From contig MAAY01000026.1 in the NCBI GenBank assembly GCA_002162795.1, forward strand, positions 42,922 through 106,921: a stretch of DNA of 64,000 bases. The letters run 5' to 3'. Under the pieces are notes generated by a model that was not told the origin of the DNA, searched no databases, and was given only the letters and a program-made list of their open reading frames with translations. The stretch comes from Rhodobacterales bacterium 56_14_T64 (GTDB lineage: Bacteria > Pseudomonadota > Alphaproteobacteria > Rhodobacterales > Rhodobacteraceae). Position numbers and translations under genes: made by a program. Every line of letters starts with the position of its first letter. Position 1 is the stretch's first letter. Below, piece after piece: positions 54,916-63,377 of this stretch.

Positions 54916-57900
54916 CTAGGTCGGACCCAGTTCCGCCAAAATTTGATCTAGAGTAGTCAGGATCATTCCGACGCCTTCATCGTCAATAGTCAGTGGAGGG
55001 CGGATTTTTAGGATGTTATCCTTGGGGCCTTCGCTTCCAATCAGGATACGATGATCGCGCATCCGGTTCTTGATGTAGGCGCAAGTATTACTAGCTTGTG
55101 ATCCGTCTTGGTTGATCAGCTCCAACCCCAAAAATAATCCCATTCCGCGCACATCTCCGATACAGGGATATTTCAGTTTCAGCGTCTTAAGTCCTGCGCT
55201 CAGTTTTGCGCCCATTAGCCGGGCATTGTCCTGCAACCCCTCATCGTCGACGATATCCAACACTTCTTTGCCAATCCGGCAAGACAGAGTGGATCCACCA
55301 AATGTTGAAAAGAATTCAGGCCCCTGTGCAAAGCTGTCGGCGATGGCTTTGGTGGTGACTAACACACCAAGAGGGTGACCATTGCCAATTGGTTTTCCAA
55401 TGACAACGATATCAGGCAATGCGTCTTGTTGTTCAAAACCAAAGTAGTAATCCCCCAGCCGTCCTAAACCGGTTTGCACCTCGTCGGCGATGCAGAGGCC
55501 ACCAGCAGCGCGGATCTTCTTGTACACGGCCGCCAGATACCCCTCTGGCGGAATGATTTGGCCACCAACCGAGGGGAAGGTTTCGGCAATAAATCCGGCC
55601 ACACCGTACCCATTATCCTGTAACGCTAGGATGGCTGGATCAACCAGATCAGCAAAGTTCTGTGCCCTATCGGGATCGTCCCGCTTGAACGATCCGCGAT
55701 AATCATCAGCCACCTCGATCAGTTCGACCCAATCCACTTGGCCGCTGCCGCCCGGAGCGTTGAATTTATAGGCCGAGACATCAATCACTCCGGTGGTATT
55801 GCCGTGATAGCCATGATCAGGCGTCACCATCCCTTTGGCACCGGTGTGGGCACGCGCCAGGCGCAGGGCCAGCTCGTTCGCCTCTGTGCCGGAATTGACA
55901 AAGAAACAGACTTCGAACGGGGCAGGAAGTTTTGACAGTATCTTTTCCGCAAAGGCAGTTTGGGCGGGATGCAGATAGCGGGTGTTGGAGTTCATCCGCT
56001 TCAGCTGATCCGCGGCGACAGCCTGAATGCGGGGATGGGCGTGGCCGACATGGGGCACGTTGTTATAGGCGTCCAGATAGGGCCGTCCCCATTCGTCAAA
56101 CAGATGGTGTTTCCAGCCGCGCACCAACATCACCGGGTCGGTATAGGTCAGCGACAGATTGCTGCTAAAGTGCCTTTTCCGATCCGCCAGAACCTTTGCT
56201 TTATTCGTGGGCCAGTAATGTACTTTGTCGTCGGAAACATTGAGCAAAGCCGCAGGGTTCGGACAGACAGCACGCCACAAATACATCTCGTCCGGGTCTC
56301 CGACGCCGGGCCAGTCTGTTTCGATTCCTTTTGTGGTCAGTGCCAGTTGGAAATGCACATGCGGAGCCCAGCCGCCGTTTTGACTGGCATCACCCAGGCG
56401 GCAGAATTCGGCCCCTTTTTCGACCACATCACCGGGGCGCAGGCGGGTACAGCATTCAGGGTTCAGGTGGCCATACAGGGTATAAAATTCATCACCGTCT
56501 GGAGTTTCATGTCGCAGGATGATGACACCGCCATAGTCCAAATGGGTGTCACGGTTTTCAACAATGAACACTTCGCCCCGTAGCGGAGCGTATAGCGGCG
56601 TGTCGGCCGGGGCAAAGGCATCCACTGCTAAGTGTACGGTGCGCCGATCGCTGGCCTTGTAAGGACCTTTGCGAAAGCTGGGTTCCGCATAAATTAACCG
56701 TGGTTCGTGATAATAGCCAAGCCATAGGTCATCGCCGAACTCTTCGCCTACACGGGCGGCTTCTTCCAGCGGCATGTGAAACGGATTTTGTGGCCAGGTA
56801 GAGGCCTCGACCGACAGCGATCCCATCGGTGTGTCCGTCAGGTCTGTGCCCATCAGTGGCGCAAAGCTGCCGCGTTTTGCATTCAGATATGCCATCACAC
56901 GGTCCGCACCGTCAACAACTGGCAGATTACAGGCGGCCCGCAATCTGGCCGTCAGCAAATCGCGGTGAATGGATTGACCTTCAAGAAACCGCCAAGCCGG
57001 TGCCTGCGAGATCACAACATAAGGATCATCGGGGTTCTTTTCAGCTTCAAGCGTGGAGTTCACAACGCTGACAGCCAGCCGCGCACGAAGTAATGGCCAC
57101 AGAAGATCTATTTCTGCTGGGCTCAACGGGTTTGCGTCATGATATCCCGAGACCAATGCCGCCAGTGCTGTTTCTGGGGTCGGATGATCCAGAACCACAT
57201 AGGCCGCAGCAATGGCCAGATCGCAAATCCGTGGTGCCGCGCACATATCGCCAAGGTCGATCAAGCCAGAGACCCGGCGCGGCCCGTTCAGCGTGCCGCT
57301 TACTAAGATGTTGTAGTCATTGGCGTCGTTGTGGATTGCCTGCTTGGGCAGCTCAGCGAGTGTGGGTTCGATTATGGAATAGTCCTGAGCAATATCATCA
57401 AGGATAGCCCGGCGATTCGAATCACTTACGCAGTTCAACTCGGTTGTGATCCAGCCCGCTTGCATCAGGTCCCATTTGAAATCGCGTTGCAGCCCGTTGT
57501 GTTGAAAACCCTGCAGAGCGCTAGCCGCGCTGCCCAGAACCTGGCCAATATGGTGGATCAATTCCTGAGATTTGGGTATGATCTCAGCATAACAGCGCCC
57601 CGGCAGTCTGCTTTGTAGCCAAACAAGCCGCAAGGCGCCGGTTTCGTCCGCCAACTCGAGCATAGACGCGCCTTTAGGGGTGGGAACAACCGCTGGACAG
57701 GGCAGATCGGGGCTATGGGTGCCAATATGCTTTAGCGCCTGAATTTGCATATCAACCAGCCAGGTCGCACAGCCGGGACGCATGGCTTTCAGGACATAGT
57801 CCTGTCCATCGTCACCTGTGACCAGAAAGTTGAGATCATATTCGCCGTCCAAACGAGAAAGCTGGGCGGTGATGTTCCAGGTATTTTTTAGGACAGCTGC

Positions 57901-57918
57901 CCAATGTTGTTCGCTCAT
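54916..57918 (-). CDS. Triple fusion: APH-type kinase, M23 metallopeptidase fold, class III aminotransferase
   Basis: A single 1000-residue reading frame with three modules. 1-340: APH/choline-kinase-like domain with AIHNDANDYNIL (His196, Asp198, Asn203) and LIDLGD (Asp221). 400-550: LytM/M23 domain with HLAVD (His429, Asp433), LYGHL and PHVHFQ (His520, His522), so its zinc ligands look intact. 590-1000: class III PLP aminotransferase with NSGTEANELALRLAR, ADEVQTGLGR (Asp812) and GKPIGNG (Lys842). The outer modules resemble human hydroxylysine kinase and the phospho-lyases PHYKPL/ETNPPL, suggesting phosphorylation then PLP-dependent elimination on one substrate; the peptidase-fold centre is unexplained. 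No signal peptide. Neighbours do not help. Confidence 0.9.
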   Translation of the reverse strand: MSEQHWAAVLKNTWNITAQLSRLDGEYDLNFLVTGDDGQDYVLKAMRPGCATWLVDMQIQALKHIGTHSPDLPCPAVVPTPKGASMLELADETGALRLVWLQSRLPGRCYAEIIPKSQELIHHIGQVLGSAASALQGFQHNGLQRDFKWDLMQAGWITTELNCVSDSNRRAILDDIAQDYSIIEPTLAELPKQAIHNDANDYNILVSGTLNGPRRVSGLIDLGDMCAAPRICDLAIAAAYVVLDHPTPETALAALVSGYHDANPLSPAEIDLLWPLLRARLAVSVVNSTLEAEKNPDDPYVVISQAPAWRFLEGQSIHRDLLTARLRAACNLPVVDGADRVMAYLNAKRGSFAPLMGTDLTDTPMGSLSVEASTWPQNPFHMPLEEAARVGEEFGDDLWLGYYHEPRLIYAEPSFRKGPYKASDRRTVHLAVDAFAPADTPLYAPLRGEVFIVENRDTHLDYGGVIILRHETPDGDEFYTLYGHLNPECCTRLRPGDVVEKGAEFCRLGDASQNGGWAPHVHFQLALTTKGIETDWPGVGDPDEMYLWRAVCPNPAALLNVSDDKVHYWPTNKAKVLADRKRHFSSNLSLTYTDPVMLVRGWKHHLFDEWGRPYLDAYNNVPHVGHAHPRIQAVAADQLKRMNSNTRYLHPAQTAFAEKILSKLPAPFEVCFFVNSGTEANELALRLARAHTGAKGMVTPDHGYHGNTTGVIDVSAYKFNAPGGSGQVDWVELIEVADDYRGSFKRDDPDRAQNFADLVDPAILALQDNGYGVAGFIAETFPSVGGQIIPPEGYLAAVYKKIRAAGGLCIADEVQTGLGRLGDYYFGFEQQDALPDIVVIGKPIGNGHPLGVLVTTKAIADSFAQGPEFFSTFGGSTLSCRIGKEVLDIVDDEGLQDNARLMGAKLSAGLKTLKLKYPCIGDVRGMGLFLGLELINQDGSQASNTCAYIKNRMRDHRILIGSEGPKDNILKIRPPLTIDDEGVGMILTTLDQILAELGPT

Positions 57919-58022
57919 GTATTACCCCAAAGTGATATCCGCGACGATATTCATTTTGCCAAATCGCTTGGGAGGGCGCTTTTCGCCTCTCTTAGGTCAA
58001 GCGCGGCCTTAAGTTCTAAAGA

Positions 58023-59060
58023 TTAGTCTAGCCAACCCTTCAAATTTTCTTCGATGACACTCGCCAGTGCGGCGATATGAGCGTCATCGTCGTTCAGGCA
58101 GGGGATGTAAGTAAAACTCTCGCCGCCTGCGTGCTCGAAGCTCTCACGGATCTCTTCGTTGATCTCTTCCAGCGTTTCGATGCAATCCGCCGAAAACGCC
58201 GGCGCCACCACCGCGATGTTCTTTTTACCCTGATTGGCCAACTCGGCGACATGATCGACGGTATAGGGCTTCAACCATTCCTCGGGGCCGAATTTGGATT
58301 GAAAGCTGGTGACAATATCAATGTCTGCCCAGCCTAAACGTTCCTGCAATAACTGCGTGGTTTTCTGGCATTGCTGGCTGTAAGGATCACCCTGTTGTGC
58401 ATAGCGTTCTGGCATGCCGTGGTAGGAACAGACCAGAATATCCGGTCGCTTTTCCATCGATGCATAGGCTGTCTCAATCGAGCCTGCCAAAGCGTCGATA
58501 TAGGCAGGGTGGTCAAAATAGGCTGATACTGTGCGTGCGGCGGGTTGCCATGACTCGTCCATCAGGGATCGAAAGAATTCGTCATTTGCGGTGCCCGAAG
58601 TGGCGCCGGCGTATTGCGGATATAGCGGCAGGAACAGGATCTTGGTGCAACCCGCGTTGACCATGGCCCGTACCTTGGATTTGGTCGCGGGATTGCCGTA
58701 GCGCATACAGAAATCAACCATCACCTGATCGCCGTAGCGTGCCGCCATCGCCTTGGCCATTTTGGTGGTCTGGTCTTTGGTGATGGTCATCAGGGGGCTT
58801 TCGCCCTTGTCGTGGTTCCAGATAGATTTGTACGCCGCACCCGAGCTGAACGGGCGTTTGCTCAGGATGATCAATTGCAGCAGCGGCTGCCATTTCCACT
58901 TTGGGTAGTCGATCACCCGCTGATCCGACAGAAACTCGCTTAGATAACGCCGCATCGGCCAGTAGGTGTAGCCGTCCGGAGTGCCAAGGTTGGCCAGCAA
59001 AACCCCTACCTTTTCGGCGGGCCTAGCAGCGTTGGTAGCTTGTCCTGTAGCGTCCGGCAT
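58023..59060 (-). CDS. hemH: Ferrochelatase
   Basis: Inserts Fe2+ into protoporphyrin IX. With the start at 59060 the protein is 345 residues; a start 14 codons earlier lacks a ribosome-binding site while AGGACG sits before the second. Motifs: LLANLGTPDGYTYWPMRRYLSEFLSD, LPLYPQYAGATSG, SYHGMPERY with the metal-site His, and FSADCIETLEEINEE with catalytic Glu. The terminal haem step complements hemJ (16.3 kb). Monocistronic; a weak divergent partner is the fusion gene. Confidence 0.95.
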   Translation of the reverse strand: MPDATGQATNAARPAEKVGVLLANLGTPDGYTYWPMRRYLSEFLSDQRVIDYPKWKWQPLLQLIILSKRPFSSGAAYKSIWNHDKGESPLMTITKDQTTKMAKAMAARYGDQVMVDFCMRYGNPATKSKVRAMVNAGCTKILFLPLYPQYAGATSGTANDEFFRSLMDESWQPAARTVSAYFDHPAYIDALAGSIETAYASMEKRPDILVCSYHGMPERYAQQGDPYSQQCQKTTQLLQERLGWADIDIVTSFQSKFGPEEWLKPYTVDHVAELANQGKKNIAVVAPAFSADCIETLEEINEEIRESFEHAGGESFTYIPCLNDDDAHIAALASVIEENLKGWLD

Positions 59061-59141
59061 GGTGGCGTCCTGTTGGGCTTGGTTGGGCGGATGAATAGGC
59101 ATAACCCGACGTGGGTCAATCGGACAAATGGCGCGCTTGGG

Positions 59142-59963
59142 TCATTCCGGCAGTTTGGTTTCTGGCACTTTCAGCGCATCAGCCAGTCGAGAACGCGCTG
59201 ATCCGGGGCGCATTGGTTGCTGTTGGTTGTCCGAGGGTGACCATCCGGTAAGGCAAACCAGCTCAAACGTGGCCGGCAGGCGGCCCTGATCGGTGGCAAA
59301 ATGCTGGCGGTACAGGTGGTCGGCCATCTCGAACATGAGCCGCGATGAGGCGTGTTTTTGCCGTTGTGCCAGGGCGTTGGTTTCCCCCATGTCGCGCAGA
59401 TCGTGCATCAGATGGGTCAGGTCGCGGTACTCGGCGGTCAGCGGCACCAGATCAGCAACCGGCAAGGCCAGTCCGGCGCGTTGCAGCAGGGCACCAAGGT
59501 CGCGGATCTCGCCCATCGGTGCGACGCGCGGTGACAGCCCGCCGGTGAGCGTAGTTTCAGCCTCGGCCAGGGCACTACGCAATTGGTGCAGGGTCTGGCC
59601 GCCCAGCATGAGCACTAGGAGCAGCCCGTCTTCCGTTAACGCGCGGCGACACTGGATCAGCTGACCCACCGGATCATTGGCCCAATGCAGGCACATGGCA
59701 TGTACCACCACATCATGAGCACCGGGTTGCAGAGGCAGCAGATCATCGTCCGGTACGATGACCGCGTTTGGGAGGCTGTTCTGCCAAATCTCCGCAAAAG
59801 GGGTGACGACTGCAGGCTTGTTAAAGGTTCTGTTAACCATGAGTAACCGATCCTCGACCTCATCCCGTGCGGTTTCATGCAGGAACAGCGCCGCTGGTTT
59901 GTGGCGGGCGCGCTGGATGGTCAGGGCCTGGCGGTCGAACAATGTCGGAGGAGATTGTGTCAT
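59142..59963 (-). CDS. SAM-dependent methyltransferase-fold protein, NDUFAF5-like
   Basis: A 273-residue protein beginning LFDRQALTIQRARHKPAALFLHETARDEVEDRLLMVNRTF, which matches the mitochondrial complex I assembly factor NDUFAF5 and its alphaproteobacterial relatives, followed by HDVVVHAMCLHWANDPVGQLIQCRRALTEDGLLL. The class I fold is clear but the glycine-rich SAM motif is degenerate. NDUFAF5 hydroxylates an arginine of the NDUFS7 subunit; that activity is inference here. It starts 17 bases from the divergent comF. Confidence 0.82.
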   Translation of the reverse strand: MTQSPPTLFDRQALTIQRARHKPAALFLHETARDEVEDRLLMVNRTFNKPAVVTPFAEIWQNSLPNAVIVPDDDLLPLQPGAHDVVVHAMCLHWANDPVGQLIQCRRALTEDGLLLVLMLGGQTLHQLRSALAEAETTLTGGLSPRVAPMGEIRDLGALLQRAGLALPVADLVPLTAEYRDLTHLMHDLRDMGETNALAQRQKHASSRLMFEMADHLYRQHFATDQGRLPATFELVCLTGWSPSDNQQQPMRPGSARSRLADALKVPETKLPE

Positions 59964-59980
59964 GGGGGCTGTTTAGGCTG

Positions 59981-60706
59981 ATGCTGAGGCAGATACAAAC
60001 GGCTGTTTCATTGATTTACCCGCCTCGCTGCTTGGGTTGCGGCGGTCTGGTCGAGAGCGATTTTGGCCTATGTGGCCCTTGTTGGCGGGAAACACCGTTT
60101 ATTGGTGGCACTGTTTGTGAGGGCTGCGGAATGCCCTTGCCGGGGGTGGATGACGGGTTTCGGTTGGATTGTGATGATTGCCTGGCGCATCCTCGGGCGT
60201 GGAGTCAGGGACGTGCGGCTTTGTTGTACCGAGATCAAGCGCGGGCGCTGGTGCTGGCGTTGAAATACGGTGATCGTGGTGACATTGCCAAACCCGCAGC
60301 GGTGTGGATGCTGCGGGCCGCGACGGCCATGCTGGATGATGATCCATTGATTGCCCCAGTGCCGTTGCATTGGACCCGGCTTTTGAAGCGACGTTATAAT
60401 CAGGCGGCGCTACTGGCGCGTGAACTGGCTTGGCAATCTAGGTTGGACTGTTGTGTGGACCTGTTGCATCGGCGAAAGCGCACGGATTCCTTGGATGGAA
60501 AGACGCGTGAACAACGATTTGTGGCGCTGGGCGATGCTATAACACTCAACCCGCGTCATAAGGCAATGATGCAGGGGCGGGTGGTCCTGTTGGTTGATGA
60601 TGTGATGACCTCGGGTGCGACCCTGACCGCTTGTAGTGATGCCTGCTTGCAGGGTGGGGCAGGCGATGTGCGCGTGGTGGTGCTGGCGCGTGTCACCAAA
60701 CATTGA
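59981..60706 (+). CDS. ComF-family phosphoribosyltransferase-like protein
   Basis: A 241-residue ComF protein: an N-terminal cysteine-rich zinc region (C17-x2-C20, C31-x2-C34, C46-x2-C49, C64-x2-C67) and a PRTase domain with LALKYGDRGDIA, RRYNQAALLAREL and VVLLVDDVMTSGATL. Roles in DNA uptake and interbacterial gene transfer are known for ComF homologues. The start at 59981 fits the family N-terminus LIYPPRCLGC; a start at 59942 would overlap the divergent methyltransferase gene. Confidence 0.88.
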   Translation: MLRQIQTAVSLIYPPRCLGCGGLVESDFGLCGPCWRETPFIGGTVCEGCGMPLPGVDDGFRLDCDDCLAHPRAWSQGRAALLYRDQARALVLALKYGDRGDIAKPAAVWMLRAATAMLDDDPLIAPVPLHWTRLLKRRYNQAALLARELAWQSRLDCCVDLLHRRKRTDSLDGKTREQRFVALGDAITLNPRHKAMMQGRVVLLVDDVMTSGATLTACSDACLQGGAGDVRVVVLARVTKH

Positions 60707-60799
60707 TTTGCTGATCACGATTTCGCGCGCCCCTCGCAATTGTTGCAATGCCCCCCCAAATCCCCCACAACGTCGAAGCTGAAAGAAATGGAGACCCGG

Positions 60800-61057
60800 A
60801 TGAAAACGGTCGAAATCTACACCTCGCCTCTGTGCGGTTTTTGCCATGCGGCCAAACGGTTGCTGAACCAAAAAGGCGTGACCTTTGCCGAGGTGAACGT
60901 GCTGTCCGATCCGGACCGAAAACCCGAGATGATCCAGCGTGCCAACGGTGGTCGTACCGTGCCGCAGATTTTCATAGGCGAGACTCATGTCGGCGGCTGT
61001 GATGAGCTTTATGCGCTTGAGCAGGCCGGCAAGCTCGACCCGCTACTGGCAGCCTAA
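60800..61057 (+). CDS. grxC: Glutaredoxin 3
   Basis: An 85-residue glutaredoxin: IYTSPLCGFCHAAKRLL with the redox pair C12-x2-C15 (CGFC rather than the more usual CPYC), GGRTVPQIFIGETHVGGCDEL for glutathione binding. The ATG at 60800 follows GGAGACCCGG. A start 20 codons upstream is rejected. nitrilase follows 15 bases later. Confidence 0.93.
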   Translation: MKTVEIYTSPLCGFCHAAKRLLNQKGVTFAEVNVLSDPDRKPEMIQRANGGRTVPQIFIGETHVGGCDELYALEQAGKLDPLLAA

Positions 61058-61072
61058 AGGCGGAGATCCAAC

Positions 61073-61903
61073 ATGCGCGCGGCTCTGTTGCAGATGACAT
61101 CAAGTGATGACCCGGGCGAAAACCTGGACATGGTTGAGGCAATGCTGGCGGAGGCCGCGGCTGCTGGCGCCGGGTTTGTGCTGACGCCCGAAGTTACCAA
61201 TTGCGTCAGTAACAGCCGCAAGCATCAACAGGCCGTATTGCATCACGAAGAAGACGATCCAACCTTGGCTGCGCTGCAAGCTGCAGCGGCGCGGCATGAG
61301 ATCTGGCTGCTGCTAGGATCGCTGGCGGTCAAGACCCATGACAGCGACGGCCGGTTTGCCAATCGGCAATTCCTGATCTCTCCGCAGGGCGAGATCACCG
61401 CGCGCTATGACAAGATCCATATGTTTGATGTGGCTGTGACCCCGGAAGAGACCTATCGCGAATCAGATGGCTACCGGCCCGGTGATCGTGCTGTGGTGAC
61501 GGATACACCGTTTGGCCGGATTGGTATGAGTATTTGTTACGATGTACGGTTTGGACGTCTGCACCGGGCGCTGGCAAAAGCGGGTGCTGAGATTCTGACT
61601 GTGCCAGCGGCGTTTTCGCCCGTCACCGGTGCAGCTCATTGGCATACACTGCTGCGGACCCGCGCGATTGAGACCGGCTGTTACGTGCTGGCCCCGGCAC
61701 AGACCGGTAAACACTCGACCAGTGTGGGGGGGCGCCGTCAGACTTATGGGCATTCGCTGGTCGTCGCACCCTGGGGAGAGATTTTGGTTGATGCTGGCAC
61801 TGAACCCGGAGTGACCTACGTTGATCTGGATATGGAAAAAGTGGCAGAAGCACGCAGGCGCGTTCCTGCGCTGACCCATGACCGAGATTTCGACGGACCC
61901 TGA
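61073..61903 (+). CDS. Nitrilase-superfamily amidohydrolase (Nit1-like)
   Basis: A 276-residue C-N hydrolase with the catalytic triad Glu40 (LTPEVTN), Lys114 (RYDKIHMFDV) and Cys155 (SICYDVRF). Close relatives of human NIT1 hydrolyse deaminated glutathione; the pairing with grxC upstream makes this plausible but unproven. The stop shares one base with the MarR start (TGATG), so the two are coupled. Confidence 0.9.
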   Translation: MRAALLQMTSSDDPGENLDMVEAMLAEAAAAGAGFVLTPEVTNCVSNSRKHQQAVLHHEEDDPTLAALQAAAARHEIWLLLGSLAVKTHDSDGRFANRQFLISPQGEITARYDKIHMFDVAVTPEETYRESDGYRPGDRAVVTDTPFGRIGMSICYDVRFGRLHRALAKAGAEILTVPAAFSPVTGAAHWHTLLRTRAIETGCYVLAPAQTGKHSTSVGGRRQTYGHSLVVAPWGEILVDAGTEPGVTYVDLDMEKVAEARRRVPALTHDRDFDGP

Positions 61904-62343
61904 TGGAAGATAATAATTCTCTTGCGGTCTCGCTGTTTAGCGAGATTTTGATGGCTGACCAACTGGCCCGATCACGCCTGACCAAGGCGCTGCCTAAAGG
62001 TATGGAGCTATCGCATTTTTCGGTGCTGAACCATTTGGGCCGGGCCGGGTTAGAGCGATCGCCTGCGCAATTGGCCAAGGCGTTTCACGTGACACGCGGC
62101 GCGATGACCAACACATTGAGCAAGCTGGAAGTGGCCGGCTATGTCCATATCCGCCCGGATTGGGACGACGCCCGGCGCAAAATGGTGGCGATTAGCCCGG
62201 CTGGCCGTCAAGCTCGCGATGCTGCGCTAGCCGGTATTATTCCAATGATTTCCGAAGTGGTGACCGACTTGGGAAGTGACCGTGTGCGGGCCACTCTGCC
62301 TATCCTGCGTGAACTTCGGGCCAAGCTTGAAAACGAAGGTTAA
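61903..62343 (+). CDS. MarR-family transcriptional regulator
   Basis: A 146-residue winged-helix regulator: ELSHFSVLNHLGRAGLERSPAQLAKAFHVTRGAMTNTLSKLEVAGYVHIRPDWDDARRKMVAISPAGRQA is a full MarR core (about 38-105). DNA-binding helix is AKAFHVTRGAMTNTLSKLE. It is the last gene of grxC - nitrilase - marR and may autoregulate or respond to a small ligand; the operator is not identifiable. A 13/16 parS look-alike at 62081-62096 is inside it. Confidence 0.92.
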   Translation: MEDNNSLAVSLFSEILMADQLARSRLTKALPKGMELSHFSVLNHLGRAGLERSPAQLAKAFHVTRGAMTNTLSKLEVAGYVHIRPDWDDARRKMVAISPAGRQARDAALAGIIPMISEVVTDLGSDRVRATLPILRELRAKLENEG

Positions 62344-62582
62344 TCTGGTGCCCTCAGAACGTAGAAACGGGGCGCCTGCTCCCAGACACCCCGTTGTTCC
62401 AATAGGCTCCGTGAGTGGAAATTTCCTATGGGAACTCAGTAGCATTCACTCGGTTTATGGGCTCGCATTGCCCAAATAACCCCCAGGGTCATTCCTGAGT
62501 GTTGCCATAAATATATCATCCTCGCCAATTTTAGACAAAAGCGCAGAAGGATCGTGACCTATACAAAAGGATAGTGTCGTGA
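62344..62582. other. Gene-free gap between marR and ubiG
   Basis: 239 bases with a possible terminator for marR, AACGGGG (62366-62372) against CCCCGTT (62389-62395) with a 16-base loop and a short T-containing tail to 62398. An imperfect direct repeat AAGGAT-N-GTG occurs at about 62547 and 62568 near the ubiG stop. Nothing else recognisable. Confidence 0.4.
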
Positions 62583-63326
62583 CTAGTTTTTGATGCTGGC
62601 GGTGACATAATTGACGCTGAGATCACGTGATGAGATCGACCAGTCCCAGGTAATTGGGTTGAACAGGAATCCCTTACGATCCACCGGGGACAGGCCTGCT
62701 TGTGACAGCAACTCAAACAGCTCGTCTGGCGTGATGAATTTTGACCAATCATGGGTGCCGCGCGGCAGCCAACGCATGATGACCTCGGCGCCGATTATCG
62801 CCATGGCATAGCTTTTGGCGTTACGGTTTATGGTCGAACAGATTTGCAACCCGCCAGGGCGCAACAGTTGTTGGGTGGCCGTCAGGTACGCCAGAGGATC
62901 GGCGACGTGCTCGACCACTTCCATGTTTGAGACCACATCGAATTGTTCACCTGCCTCGGCCATGGCCTCGGCGGTGGTGTGGCGATAGTCGATGTCGAGC
63001 CCGGATTGTTCGGCATGAACACGCGCCACTGGCAGGTTGCCCTCGGCAGCATCCGCCCCAACCACAGTGGCGCCCAATCGCGCCATCGGCTCGGATAGCA
63101 ATCCGCCGCCGCAGCCAATGTCCAGCAACCGCAGTCCGGCAAAGGGATTTGCTTTGGTCAGGTCGCGATCAAATTCACCGGCGATCTGTTGTGTGATATA
63201 ATCCAGCCGACAGGGGTTCAGCATGTGCAGGGGCTTGAATTTTCCATTCGGATCCCACCATTCCGCTGCCATCGCTTCGAATTTTGCGATCTCGGAAGGG
63301 TCCACCGTGGATTGAGGCGTTTGCAT
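62583..63326 (-). CDS. ubiG: UbiG, ubiquinone O-methyltransferase
   Basis: Performs both O-methylations of ubiquinone synthesis. The 247-residue protein begins [36 protein letters not shown], a UbiG hallmark, then the SAM loop [45 protein letters not shown] and [16 protein letters not shown]. It is divergent from pip with 51 bases between. Complete. Confidence 0.95.
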   Translation of the reverse strand: MQTPQSTVDPSEIAKFEAMAAEWWDPNGKFKPLHMLNPCRLDYITQQIAGEFDRDLTKANPFAGLRLLDIGCGGGLLSEPMARLGATVVGADAAEGNLPVARVHAEQSGLDIDYRHTTAEAMAEAGEQFDVVSNMEVVEHVADPLAYLTATQQLLRPGGLQICSTINRNAKSYAMAIIGAEVIMRWLPRGTHDWSKFITPDELFELLSQAGLSPVDRKGFLFNPITWDWSISSRDLSVNYVTASIKN

Positions 63327-63377
63327 TCCTGTCTCCGTGTGTTCTTGTTAGCTTAACTTGTCTCAATCAGGTCAGTA

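Noticed and set aside
62081..62096. parS-like CGTTTCACGTGACACG inside the MarR gene
   Set aside because: 13/16 with one core mismatch breaking the palindrome; about 40 kb from parB. ParB ChIP would be needed to revive it.
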